Part shown: positions 51,265 through 63,289 of the stretch, piece by piece
Layout: each line of letters opens with the position of its first letter
Numbering within the stretch: the stretch's first letter is position 1
Assembly: GCA_010645155.1 (NCBI GenBank)
Contig: JAAGOF010000209.1
Span: 289,810 to 353,809 of the forward strand
DNA length: 64,000 bases
Source: Tigriopus japonicus
Lineage: Eukaryota; Arthropoda; Copepoda; Harpacticoida; Harpacticidae
Direction: 5' to 3'
Program-made: the position numbers and the translations under genes
Notes under the pieces: model-generated
Told to the model about the DNA's origin: nothing
Database searches by the model: none
What the model saw: only the letters and a program-made list of their open reading frames with translations

Positions 51265-54200
51265 CTACTTAGCTATCCGAGTCGAATCAAGTCGGTCGCA
51301 TGACAACTGTAGAATACCCTTCACCTCTCTCTCTCGAGTCCTTTTTCTGATGAATATGTTAGAATATAATGCCTTTGCACGCGATCCAGCTCCTACTACA
51401 TAACCACATCCATCCTTTCTTCCTGACACCTTTTATGTAACACGTGGGAACAATCTGAGTCGGCTTTTATTGTTTTAGATGGCAGCCGAAGCTTTACACA
51501 AGTGTTCAAAATCTTAGAAGACGCACAATTGGAAAGTTTATTTTGAAAACAACTAAATCTGGAGAGATTTTTTCATCATTGGAAACACGGTGGTGAAAAA
51601 GGAAACGAGATCAATCTCCAAGCAAAGGTTTTTTAAATTCATCAATTGCATCTGACTTGTAGCATTCTCATCTCATAATGAGGAACACATAAGCCTACGA
51701 TTAACCGATTACAGAAGTATTTGTTTATTGTTTAATGCAGCAAAATGTCATGAACCAATCATAACAAGTCTGTTATTGAATTTAAGCATTGTGAAATCGA
51801 ATGAAGTGTGAAAAACTAACTTTGTGCCTGATCAATCCATGGAGCCATATGAGTTAAAAATAACCTATCTGACACTAAATCGATGTCAAAGTGCTTATTG
51901 AAATTCAACCCGTAAAACTTAAGACCCAAATCTTCAAACATCAAATAGACAAATTGATCTTGTAAAACGGTAAGAAATACGTAGAAGAAACAGGAATCGG
52001 TCGGACGTCAAAAATGTATTATAAGATAATAAAATAGCGTTCAAATCCAGTCTCCTATAAGGGTTCTCTTGCATTGTTGGAACAATGAACCTATTTAAGC
52101 TCATTCCTTGCCCAAATAGTAAAACGTACGCGTGAAAAGGAGAAGAAAGGAATAACCACAAGCTTTTTGGCTCATACTACTTTTAACCTTGAGCATGTTG
52201 GATAGAAATTTGATCCCACGTACTCTCCCCGTTGTATTGTGTCTTGATGCAGTTTGAAACTAATTCAGCTGACGTGTTCCCATTAGCACACATCCTAACA
52301 TTCTACCCAAGATTCGGCCAAGAACCTCTTCTTGCTTGTTGCCAGCCATGAGAAGTAAGTTCCTTTTCAATGGTACGAGGAATGAAGATTAAGGGAAGGC
52401 ATTAATCATTCATCAAGGCATGTCTGGTTGGCTGTTGTTGTATTGAGGGTAAACTAAAACTTGTTCCATCTTCATCCAAGGTTCTGCAGGGCCTATAATA
52501 ACAGGGGCTTCTCGACCCAATACATCTTCTATCTACGTACATACGCATGGTAGAGCTAGGGAAAACACTCTACCTTCGGTTGCACTATATCCGAGCAGTG
52601 TATGTAGTAGGAGATCTCTTTGTGTACCGTACATTTGGAGAATCATCAAGGGGAAAACATCTGGCATAGAGAACATTCTCATTTGGAAAACAAACAGGGT
52701 GACGGAGAAGTTTTGTGGGTTTCCTCTCTGCGATTTGGCTTGGTATTGATGACAGGGTTATCGCTATCAAAGTTGCTGTGATTTGTTCCTAATGTAGTTA
52801 AATATTGTAATGGTAATTAATGCCCCCACGAGATTGTGAGAACCTTTTTTGTTTGAATTTGTCTTTTAAAAGATAACTTTCTTTCACCAGCGATAATTTT
52901 AAGTTAACATCTTTAAGAACGATCTCAATATTATTGCACATTTTAAGTCTCTTCTTTTCCAAACGCTACACTCAAAAGCATTTTAACTGATTGAAAATTC
53001 TTTCAAACTATGCAACAGCCACATGTGAAAGGAAAAGTGTTTTTTCCCTTTTTGGGAATGTGAAGGTATTTTCTCGAAATAATTTTTCTTATCTGTCAAC
53101 ACCGTCCAATTGATGGATCAAAATTTGTAGAAATGTTAAAAACTATAGACTCCTTTAAGCGCAACAAGCGAAATGGAAAACCCGAGCAACCTTTGATCTT
53201 TGTGACACAAAATTTCTGTTCGTACGCGCCCTGTAAATATTGAGAAGTTCGAAAATGGGTCAAACTTTTGTGTCAGGGTTCAATTTTGGGAGCTATATTA
53301 GTACAGCGATCTTTCGGTCAGCTGTTCGTTAAAAGACCGTTTTGATAGTAATCAATAACACAAAGAAAGAACCTGTTTTAGAGCAATAATCAAATTTGAA
53401 TACAAGAATATTCACTCGTTAGAATAAAGTTTTTACCTAAATCAAGAGTTATTCTTGAATCAAAGGAATTTATGTCCTGAATCAACCTCTGTTCAGGCAT
53501 AGGTATTTATATATTCATATATCTATCAATCTGAATCTGCTTTGCCGTTCCTTGCAAAAAGGAATACACGAGTGCCAAAGTACGAGTTCATTGTGCGAAG
53601 AAAAAAGTGTGAACTCTAATCTGTTCCTTAAAAAGGGAACACCTCTCTTTCAAGTTTCAAGCTCAAAAAATTCAGATATTTATGTGTCGTTATCTGCAAA
53701 TCCGTCGTTTGAAGGAATTTGATTTGAAAATCCGTACAATAAAGTTTGGACAATCAAGTTGTTTTTGCGATCCTGAATCACTCTGTCCTTTTCATTTCGT
53801 TGGTTGTGCAATCGTTGGAGTAATAAATGATGGGAATATCAATGTGTAATGATGTGAGCGGCTTTCATCAACTTGTACCCATTTCGCCCATAAAGGACTA
53901 TTAAGGTCATGCCTAATATTTTAGACCCAACATTACGAGCCCTGCAAACTGTTTTATGCATAAATCTTCGTGGCACTTACAAATATACTGGTTCTTTTAT
54001 GAGGAAACACGGCTGTTTGAACATTTAAAATCTCGTCACACTGCACATAACAAATCTGAACCAGTTTGAAGGGAAATTGTTGCAAGGTTTGAGCGGGAAC
54101 TAATCCTGGAGATTTGCTGCTCTTTTCACTCCTGCACAACAGAAGACACTACTGCAGTTCCAGTGTTCCAACAGTGTTCCATACTCTACAGATACACTCG

Positions 54201-55766
54201 TACACTAACACTCGCACGTCTAGCAGTTTCTGGGCTCTTTCTAGCTTCCAAGCGCTCCATTCCAAGGGTGACTCCATATTGTAGGTGACTTTAAGATAAA
54301 CTTGCCTTTTAAAACTCATGTATTTGAGGGAAAATGGGGAAGAGACATGGGATCTATACATTTCAACTGTGAATAGGTTCGGGTTTAGACGCGTTAATCC
54401 TTTGATAATGTCAAGCACAGATACATTTGGATATGGATTCTCATTCGGTAACAACTTATTTTTCACAATTTCAAGACGATACTTTTTGTTTACGTAGAAT
54501 ACGTAAATTATAGTTATTTTAATATCGAGTTACTTTACATTCAACTTTGCTCCTATTTGGTATAAAGCCTAATTTTTTGGAAATATTCATGTCATTTTCT
54601 ATTTGGAATTCACTTTTCTACTTTATCTTACCGTGAACAGAATCTTCGCCCCAGTAATTAAAGCAGTGATTAACTTTTCATTTTATCAATAAAGAAACAT
54701 TTGATTGACTTTTCAAGAAATGTTAATTGCCTTTTTATGTTGCAATTGAGTAAAATCGCTCTGCTTCATGCTGTGTTGCAAAAATCTCGGTCGAGTGTCA
54801 TGTAACCAACACAACACCTAATTATGTTAATAAAAATGTATGTTTTGGCAAGCAAGCAAAAGACAATGAGTTGTAAAAATCTTATTATGATATGATATAC
54901 CTAGTTTATTTGTTGTCAATCCAGACAATTTATAAAAGGTGCAAAACATTGATGAACCGAATGAGCCTTAGCTTGAAATCTAGCGGAACGAGCTAATCAC
55001 TAATCGGAAATTTTCCCAAATTGTTCTTCAACAATCACTAATCTAAGAAATAGTGTTTTTTTTTTTTGTAAAATGTAGTATTTTTGAGGAAACTCCAACT
55101 TTTGGTCACCTTTTTCCTTTGAATGCAGGGACCCGCGCTCCTTTGGGATCAAGAACAGAGCGAAGCCAAAGGCCAGAAGGCCCCTCCTGTTGTTGAAGGT
55201 CCTTTGGCTCTTAGTGCCATAGACAACAATTCAAAATAGCTCTCCATGATGTTGAAGGTAAAATAGCAGTTCAACCATTGCACCTATTCATGCATTTATT
55301 GTTATTTGATATCCTCCAGACACTCAGCGTGGATATTGTGCTGGAATCAAAGTCTAGTGACACAGGACCTTGACTTTTTGCTTTCTTTTTCAGCAGTTCT
55401 TACAATAGTTGTTTCATGATGGCCCAACAAGATTGAAACAAAACACTTTCCTGTATTTCTTGGTAAAGTAAGGCAAAACGCAATGTTCAAAAATGGTAAA
55501 TTAAATTCTGTAAATAAATTTAAAGTCTAAATAAAAGTTGAAAAGAACTCACGCATGATGTAAAGAAATGCCAACTCTCCAAGTAAAATTATCTGTTTGA
55601 AGTCAGCTGATGAGTTTCCTGAGAGGCGAAGAAGAACAAAAAGGCCTGTGGCGAAAGGGAATTGCTGAGTGAGAGGAAGGGAGACAACTATTTGGCTCTC
55701 TGTCAAGGCCTTGGTGGTGGTTCTTCTTCTTTCTCGGACGTTTATTCCAAGTTCCTAGCCTCGCCC

Positions 55767-55806
55767 TAACCAACCAACCAACCAGCCACCCAACCAACCA
55801 CACAAC
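55767..55806. repeat. CCAA tetranucleotide microsatellite, imperfect
   Basis: A run of CCAA units interrupted by CCAG and CCAC, about 40 bp, in the gene desert. Confidence 0.8.
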
Positions 55807-55941
55807 CATTGCCCATGTGAAGACTGAAAAGGCGTTGTAATGGGACAGCACTGCTATCGGCCCTAACTAACTTCCGATCTGGGAGGCGACTCATCTGCAG
55901 CACTAGATAAACCACAAATACCCCTCTCAGTAACAACAGAT

Positions 55942-56005
55942 CGTGGTGGCTCAGAGCTAGCACTCGTGCTTACTGCACAGCGAGTTGGGGTTCGCGCCTC
56001 CATGA
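55942..56005 (+). repeat. Possible tRNA-derived SINE head
   Basis: TGGCTCAGAGCTAGCACTCG resembles an internal box A and GGTTCGCGCC a box B of RNA polymerase III genes, about 40 bp apart. A full tRNA cloverleaf is not apparent and no A-rich tail is seen, so a truncated SINE or old tRNA pseudogene is more likely than a tRNA gene. Confidence 0.35.
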
Positions 56006-56064
56006 GGGTTTTTGTTTCAAACGTTTTTCAGTAAATGTTTGTTTTTCTATATTTTTAGGTATGT

Positions 56065-56104
56065 TTAGGTTAGGTTAGGTTAGGTTAGGTTAGGTTAGGT
56101 TAGG
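56065..56104. repeat. Interstitial telomere-type array, eight perfect TTAGG units
   Basis: Forty bases of uninterrupted TTAGG, followed by degenerate TTTAAG units up to about 56121. TTAGG is the telomere repeat of most arthropods. It lies inside the contig with unique-looking sequence on both sides. Confidence 0.95.
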
Positions 56105-58019
56105 TTTAAGTTTAAGTTTAGTTCAGATTATCTTTGCTCCTCCTGTCAATATTTTGTCCATATCTATGACGGTATGACTCATCTCCCAGATCGGAAGACA
56201 TTCAGGGGCCATACAGCACTGCATGGTGGCAAGCGGCATGTTGGAGAGAAGCACTCCTTGACTGAACTTCATTTCTTCCTCCTCTCTTTCTCTTTCTTTT
56301 CGTTTGGTCTTTCGTTCCACTTTGAACCGAAGCAAAAGAGCCTTCTCTTTCTCCATCTCAGCAGCCTTGAGAAACGGTCTTTACTGGCTACAGTGTAGGT
56401 ATAGTACTTCTAGGGAGGGGTAAACAGGGCACAACGGCCTTGCCATTTGAGGGCTGCCAAAGGTCCCATCCATTTCGAGCAAATTGTAATCTTGAATTGG
56501 AACAAGAATTACGTCCTTTGAACCCGAGGACTTGGGAGAGCTCCTATACTTACTGAGGTATTTGGAACCACTAGATCTAATCTGTAGCAACCCTGGAGCT
56601 CACTTTAATGATTAGGAGCAATGAGAGGCATTCAGACCCCTTGTCGCCTTCCACATAAAGCGAGAAAAGAAGGTTCAATCCTGAAGGAAAACATGTTTAG
56701 TCCAAATCTAGGAACCATTTCGAGACGATCCTCCAAACAATGCAATAACTGCCAAAAAACAAGTCACAAATAATGAACTTTTTTGGCTGTTTTTTTCTTA
56801 CCTCTTGGATAGGTTCAGTTCTAGCATAAATATTTGAAGACACCTCGGAACTCCACGTTAAAGAAGAAGTTCCTGGAATTTTCAATGGAAAGAATCGAAA
56901 TCCTTCGATTCAATTTGATTTTGATGAGCACAAATCATCTTTCAAATCGTATTCAGTGATCTATAATTTTCATACTAAGTTGCACTTCACTTGTTCAATT
57001 GTAAATATAAAACACACTTGGTGTTTATAGGTAGTAATGGCAGATCCAATTTAAGGTGTCCTTGAGAGCGAATCAAATGACCGCCAAGCAAAATATAGTG
57101 TTTTTTTGATCGCCAAATGAAATTAGCGGGAAATCAAAAGACATAAAATAAACAGGGAGCCAAAACGTTTGATCGAACATCGAATCAGCGTCAATATTAA
57201 TCAACGCAATCAAATTTAGAAATGCTTGTCTCAAACTAGAAAGAATTACATACAGTATTTTTCATAGATACAAGAAACAAGGCATGTGCAGAATTTTCAC
57301 CCAAACCCAAAAGGGCAGAAAAAAAGTTGTTCTTTGAAGGCTTTTTTTGCTTTTTGTCTGAATTTTATCACAGTTGTTCTGCAAAGCTACAAGCAATCGA
57401 AGTATTGGTCACAAATGTGAGTGAAATCGTGAGATGCGACCTCTTGCGGGCGTTCAAACCTAAGAAGCAAAATTTTTGACCAGTAGCAGTTGTCCAATTG
57501 TGCCGACGATTTTTTAAAAAATGTGGACCTCGATAAGAATACACAGTTAGTGAAGTTTAATCAATGAATCTAAGTATTCAATATTTGAAGAATTTGATGT
57601 TTAAAGTATCCATTTTGGCCATTTTTGAAAATTCTTTGATATTTTAGTGCATAACTTTGCTCTATGAAAGTCTTTCAAGACGTGTAATGTCATTTTTTAA
57701 TGTCAGAGTATCATGATAAAGATATTTTGCTGATAAGTAGATTTTAGATTAGCTCATATAACTATATTGATTAGTGTTTTTGTGGTTTTAAGGGATTTAA
57801 TATAGCAAGTAGACCTAATTCAAAATGCGCACCATAAGAAAATATCTTCTGATATTCTGACATTGAATAACGACATTGAAAGTCATGGCATTTGACCAAG
57901 CACTTTCATGGAGCAAAAGTAAGCACTGACACATCAAAGAATATTCAAGATTGGATAAAAAGGATACTTTGAGCATTTTTCTTCAGCTACTGAATATTTA
58001 GATTCATAGATTAAATTTC

Positions 58020-58215
58020 AAAATATAAATATATGAAAATATAAATGCATTAATAAATACAAAAATGCGTAAATGAAAAAATAAGTAAATAAATAAATGC
58101 ATAAAAAGTAAATAAATAAAATTATTAAAAATACTTAAATGAATAAATAAATGCTTGAGTAAATAATGAAATACTTACATGAATAAATGAAAACTTAAAT
58201 GAATAACAAAATACT
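58020..58215. repeat. AT-rich degenerate AAATAAATG-type tandem block
   Basis: Almost 200 bp of irregular repeats built from AAATAAATAAATGC-like words, directly to the left of the reverse-transcriptase fossil. It may be the decayed A-rich tail or target of that or another element. Confidence 0.75.
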
Positions 58216-58223
58216 AGTTTTTA

Positions 58224-58666
58224 TTGTTGTATTTGACACATCAAACCTCAAAGACTTTGGGATCAAAGGGTAAGGTCCTGAATTGCCTTGGTAGATTCAT
58301 GAGTGAAAGGAAGCAAATGGTTAAGGTTGAAGGATCATTCTGTGGCATATGTGATTTCCATTCAGGTGTACCACAAGGTTCATATTTAGGTCTGCTCCTG
58401 CTCATCCTTTTCATTGCTCCTCTCCAGAAGTTTAGAACAAAAGCCAGTATTTCTTCATACGCTGATGGTACAAAATTAGTTTGAGGAAGGAATGGTCAGG
58501 TCTCAAAATGTTTTTTGAGGACTTGGAGAAGGTCTACTCTTGGGTTGCAAGGAGCAGCAGGGCTTTAAACGGGATGAAATTCCGCACAATGACGTATGGT
58601 GCGTCAAAATTAGATGTTCCACTCAAAGACTCTTATTTGATAGCAAATCAACGTAATGTAAGCTGA
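58224..58666 (+). pseudogene. Non-LTR retrotransposon reverse-transcriptase fragment, broken
   Basis: Two overlapping frames, 58224-58484 and 58481-58666, together look like the middle of a Jockey/CR1-type reverse transcriptase: a FMSERKQMVKV region, the SGVPQGS-x-LG block (here HSGVPQGSYLGLLLLILF) and the catalytic box reading YADGTKLV, where active enzymes have YADD. Downstream, DLEKVYSWV and ALNGMKFRTMTYG fit the region after the active site. A stop follows KLV and the frame shifts there, and upstream similarity (SNLKDFG) lies in another frame. The catalytic aspartate change plus frame breaks mark it as dead. The clade is not certain. Confidence 0.85.
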
Positions 58667-59399
58667 AAATGCAAAGACTTGTTTTCCAAAAATTGCTATC
58701 TATCATTGTGGTTTTTTTTGCGTACAAAATCAAAGTTGGGTGTCTGCCATTTGGGTTTGTGGATTTGGATATTACAAGGTGTGTTTGGGTATTTTAATTC
58801 AATTTCCTGGCCAATCCACTGATTGAGGTTTCTTCTATTGAATTTTTTTTTAAATAATCGAATTATCCATATCTTGGAGAATGTCAATAGTAAACACTCG
58901 ATTTGATCAACCATTTTATCCACTATAAAAACAAAGATAGAAAGACAGCAAGTTTTGCCGAAGTAAATTGTCAATTGGTGGTGCTAAGCCACCTTCAAAT
59001 GTATCAAATGTATGATCTAACCAAAACTGAAAGTGTCGTCTGGATTAACCGAAACCGAAATAAGTTGATTAAAAAGTTCTATATTGGCATAACTAACCTT
59101 AAAGATGGTACTGCCAATGGCTCAAATTACTAGTGACGTCATATTAGGTATACTATGAAAAGCAACCAAAATTTCAGATTTTAAAAAGTGCTATTATCAT
59201 CATTGCATTATTGAACGCTTAAGAGTTTAAGGTTTTACACAAGGGCACATAATGTAGTGTAATATAATATTCTTCACCTTTCATCACATGAATTATGGAC
59301 TAAACTGTATGTCTTTTTGTTTCATCATTTGATTCTTGCCTTTTCAGCTTTTTGTTTGATTTCGCCACACTTATTTTGGCGGGAATAGGGTTCGGAACA

Positions 59400-59610
59400 C
59401 AGAGTTCTAGAGTGGAGACACCAGAGCACGCCGGTCATGAAATTTCATTGTGGGCAGCAAGGGCCGTTTATCATCAGTGACTAGTTGAAACTTACCCAAA
59501 CAAACATATTCCTGGAAGGCAAATTTTTTGAAAAACATAATTTGTTTTTGGGGCATGTGACCTCCTGTCTAAGCTTTGCTTCTCCCAACTTATACTTAGG
59601 TGCTCAATGA
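59400..59610. repeat. Dispersed repeat, copy 2 (inverted relative to 41530-41760)
   Basis: This contains the reverse complements of the blocks listed for 41530-41760, for example TGAAATTTCATTGTGGG, GTTTATCATCAGTGACTAGT and CCTGTCTAAGCTTTGCTTCTCCCA (matching in parts). It is the same family in the opposite orientation, nearly 18 kb away. Confidence 0.8.
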
Positions 59611-59981
59611 ATTTGATAGTTCAATTCACAGGCATTAAATCACATACTTGTGGGATTTTATCAGGATCTTAAGAGTGTTTTTTGTATGTATTTTTACCTC
59701 TCGATCAAAACCTTCGATTTCTATTCCTTTTGGTCCATCACTAAGTTACAATATAATTGTTGTTCTGTAAATGCAATTTCAATTCATTTGGACATAAAAA
59801 TGAGCAAGAGAAATATTTCTGAAAGTGACAGTCAGTTAACCTGCCGATTTTACCATAACTATCCACGGAGAAATGTTTTTGAAGCTCTTTTTGGATTATT
59901 TAAGGCTTTGTTATCCAAGTTGAGTGAGTTCAAACTCAAGCTTTGCGAGTGGCCCGTTTTCAAATGGTGTTCCGTCCCCTT

Positions 59982-60523
59982 TGGGCCCGGAGAAATATTT
60001 GCAAAAAAGCGACAAAATATCCAATATATATTTTATTCAAAAGCCCAAAATATTTGGAAAAGGCCGGATATTTAAGAAATATCTTTTTACAAGGCCATTA
60101 TTTGGTATTTTTGTCTGAGTTTACCGATTTTCCAAATTTGTTTCTGGTTAATTTGATGCATTTGGGCGTTTTGGGGGGTAAACTTGACATGTAATTGATT
60201 TAAGCAAAACAATTTTCAATTTGCCTTAATAAATGGCACAGCTTATTCGTATATGACAGTAGTTTTGATTGTGAATGTCCAATCTTAGTACAAATGCCAT
60301 TTTGTAGAGATTTTTATATTTTGGGTTCATTTTGGGAAGGCTCTATTGACCATTGGTCATTCATTTGTTTTCCTCAATTTAGCCCGAAATATTTTTCTTG
60401 ACTAGAATATTCGAGAAAATATTTATTTTATCCTTGAAATAGCCAAAATATTTAAAAAATCGAGGAAAAGTGGAGAAATATTTTTAAAACATTTTATATT
60501 TAAAAAAATATTTCCGGGCCTTA
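59982..60523. mobile_element. hAT-like non-autonomous element, second copy
   Basis: It starts TGGGCCCGGAGAAATATTTG and ends ATTTCCGGGCCTTA, and follows the copy at 40379-40919 along its length (for example GACAAAATATCCAATATATA, AAGCCCAAAATATTTGG, TATATGACAGTAGTTTTG). The 8-bp duplication seen at the first copy is not recognisable here, so this insertion is probably older or rearranged. Confidence 0.85.
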
Positions 60524-60584
60524 GTCATAATGTTTTTTTTTTCTCTCCCCTTTTTTCTGGTCTCCTCTGAGGAATTGATATGTA

Positions 60585-61722
60585 CAGGGAGCGCCACTTA
60601 AAATCGGACAGAGGTTTGATAAAGGCCAGCAATGCCCCCCAAATCCAGCTCAAAGGCCAATCACTTATTATTTTGAGGGAATTGGAGACTCTAGCTGTTT
60701 CAGCATAAAAATTGCAACCAAGAAAGACGCTCGTAAAAAGATCTTGACATTGTTCAAGCAAGGTTTGTCCGTGAGGAGCATAGATTCAAGGCTTCTTGAA
60801 GCGACATTAACCAGATCTTAATCCAAGAACTCTCCTACTGTATTTAGGCCATTCTGGAGAAGAAGGTGGGAAGTAAAGGTTAAAAAAATGTGGGTTCCTA
60901 GGTTGCATGGATTCCAGCAGAGCAAGTGCGGATCATTTGCCCATCTGCAGAGAGGAGATTCGAGACTAGTGTTTCTGGCTCGAAAGCCCGTGCAGAAGCT
61001 CGAGTGAACGGTTCGGCCTTTCAATGTTGCTCAATGCACGAACCGTTCGAAGCTTGGGCTCGCGAGCATCAAGCCTTCACGGAATTCAAGTTCAGACACG
61101 CACGGAAACCATATTTCTGTATGTTCCCCCTTGTCTATGAGCGTCAGGAAGCTTACAAGCTTACAAATTTCAATGCATGGTGCATGCATGGCCCGTGAAC
61201 TACAGAAGAAAAAGAATCGGCGCAAATTCCAATTTCAGGCGATTTTTTTAACACCCCTGTTTTTTTGGCTTCAAATCGTAATAAGGGTCATTACCGGACC
61301 CCTCTGATCAGTTTTGCCATCACGGCCAAACTTGATTTAATCAAAATTTGGCCAAAGTTCGGTTACTTACTTTCACAATAGCCTAACGTTGGCCGCTGAG
61401 CATGTAAACTGCATCATGTGCATCTGTTTGCAATATTTTCCATTTTGTACTAGGCGATCTAGCCATAAGCTCGAGTGCGTTCGGACGTTCGTGCAATTGT
61501 TTTTCCAAGCTCGAAGGCTCGAACTTGCTGATGCAAAAGCTTTCGTTAAACACTATTCGAGACCGTGGTTAAAAGCAAGGGCCTCAATGTCGAATAACTT
61601 AGTAATAGATCCGTTAAATATTGTTGCAATCAATAACATTTGTAGCAAAGGCTTTTTGATTCGACCACTCAGTTCCCTTTAATTAGCAATTCTTCATGTC
61701 CGATTTTAAGTGGCGCACCCTG
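60585..61722 (+). mobile_element. Degenerate Tc1/mariner-like transposon, 1.14 kb
   Basis: The left end CAGGGAGCGCCACTTAAAAT, then CGGACA, is mirrored by TCCGATTTTAAGTGGCGCAC then CCTG at the right. TA lies outside each end (60583-60584 and 61723-61724). Close to the left end the plus strand reads KKDARKKILTLFKQGLSVRS, like the first helices of a transposase DNA-binding domain. The rest of the transposase cannot be followed, so the copy is non-functional. Confidence 0.75.
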
Positions 61723-62155
61723 TATTGGCTTATTGCATAAGGCCAACGTGGGGAGTATGTTCCGTCCCCTTTCTGGCCAGTTGGTCATTTGATTTTAATT
61801 GTAACCAGAAAATATGAATGTAGAAGGGGGAACTATTTGTAGCGGTAAATTGCGAAGATCTTGTGGAAATTGGCATCAACATTTCTTCCTATAACCCGAA
61901 AGAGGCTTGTTCATAGACGCAACTGTGGACTCCCAAGAGGATAAGACGGAAAATGATAAGGCATGATGATCGGCCGAACAAGGATCAAAGTGAAGAGGAA
62001 AACCAAACATTCAGATTGGTCACAAAGAGGATCAAAGCCAGCCACCATCATTCATGGGAGTCTTCAACCGTTGGGTGTGAAATGGAATCATCCACGAAGA
62101 AGAAGCCAGTCAAAACCGAGGACTCGACAAGGATAGCCATCCAAATGGGATGGGA

Positions 62156-62400
62156 CGTGGTGTCGTGGTTAGCGCAGTTTCCTGTAGTGAGAAAGGTCGC
62201 AGGTTCGATTCTCCTCCCCGACCTTTCTCAAGGAAACTTTTAGACGCTATTCCACCCCCACAGACGGAGAACCATTCTGATACCGGACTTGAAATTGCTT
62301 ATCGAAAAAACTGGATGATGTGATGGCTGGCTTCGCTGGCCGGGTGAGGCTCAACCCTCCGACCCTAGCACCCATAATCCAAAAAAAAATGGAAAAAAAT
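62156..62400 (+). mobile_element. tRNA-derived SINE with A-rich tail
   Basis: TGGTTAGCGCAGTT (box A, 62166-62179) and GGTTCGATTC (box B, 62202-62211) have the order and spacing of an RNA polymerase III promoter inherited from a tRNA. A tRNA-unrelated body follows and the element ends in CCAAAAAAAAATGGAAAAAAA near 62378-62400. The stems needed for a working tRNA do not pair. Confidence 0.6.
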
Positions 62401-63170
62401 CGAGCATTCCAAAAGAAAGTCATCATTTCTGATCTCTTGATCAAGAATCATCTCCTCTGGCAGAGCTGTGTTGTTGTTGCCCGGAACATTGAAGTTTGTA
62501 GAAGTGCCTGAAGAGTGGGACCTGTGTGGATAAGGACAGAGATAGTCAACGATTGGAGTCGGGAACCCAGGAAGCCGTGCCAAAGGACCTGGGAAGTGCA
62601 TCAGTGAAAAAATGCACCTTCAAAGTGGATCACTCCAATACTCAGACCTGGACCTTCAATCCGATTGAGTAATGTAACCCGTGGATCTCCGTTGGACCAA
62701 CGTTGGACCAATCGCATTCCTTGTAACAGTAGCAAAAAATCAAATATATCACGCGGATATGGTGCATGTGGGTAAGTTGCCATCAAGTTTTGAAAAGTTA
62801 AATTTGTAAACACGTCATTAAGATACATTTTACATGTTGTAATTATATTCCTTAATACCTTTATTTCATAGTGACCCAGAAGGCCCGTAGTTGCAAAACG
62901 ACATTTATGTTTTGTCAGGAAGGCCTCAGAACGTTTGATTTGCCCCTCGTGCAAATAAACCCAGAGACTTTTGCTAAAAAATAAGGTGGAAAATTTTTCA
63001 ACATTAAAAATGATGAAGATGTTATTTTTACGCTCTGTTCAAGTGCAAAAGAACCTCAACTGAACATTTGGGAAACTACAACGAATTTATTTTACGATTA
63101 TCTCCGGATTCCCTTTGGCTTAATCTCAAAAAAGAAGCTAAAGCCAAAGTACAGTGATTTTTATATATTC

Positions 63171-63176
63171 TTTATT
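63171..63176 (-). terminator. Likely polyadenylation signal of the galaxin-like gene
   Basis: Minus-strand AATAAA about 115 bp after the galaxin-like stop codon, a suitable distance for a compact 3' UTR. Confidence 0.5.
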
Positions 63177-63289
63177 AACATATATGATTTTAGAATTGAT
63201 TCAACGAATTAGCAGTACAGTACTAGAATTCATCTCCATTGCCTTGATTTCATCTTTAGTTGGTATTAAGTAATTGTGCCATCATGAAA

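Larger units (their letters stand above)
46279..63289. other. 17 kb gene desert with many transposon remnants
   Basis: No exon of a host gene is supported between the cholinesterase start and the galaxin-like gene. The cholinesterase 5' UTR and promoter should lie at the left end. The annotated contents are: a family A element (46597-47258), mariner-family remnants (49278-50056), an hAT-like MITE (51046-51264), a CCAA microsatellite, two tRNA-like SINE heads, the TTAGG array, an AT-rich tandem block, a reverse-transcriptase fossil, a dispersed repeat, a second hAT-like element and a decayed mariner. The stretches 47.3-49.2 kb, 51.3-55.7 kb and 56.4-58.0 kb show nothing I recognise. Confidence 0.6.

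Noticed and set aside
54149..54466. 105-codon minus-strand frame
   Set aside because: No family resemblance and no supporting splice or polyadenylation signals.
62160..62230. A genuine tRNA gene
   Set aside because: Box A and box B are present but the acceptor, D and T stems do not pair; a SINE head fits better.
61953..62243. 96-codon plus-strand frame rich in charged residues
   Set aside because: Codon-like at first, but it runs straight into the SINE head and has no donor or homology.
62601..62954. 117-codon minus-strand frame next to the galaxin-like gene
   Set aside because: No recognisable motif, no clear acceptor or donor, and it sits among repeats; possibly old transposon sequence but unsupported.
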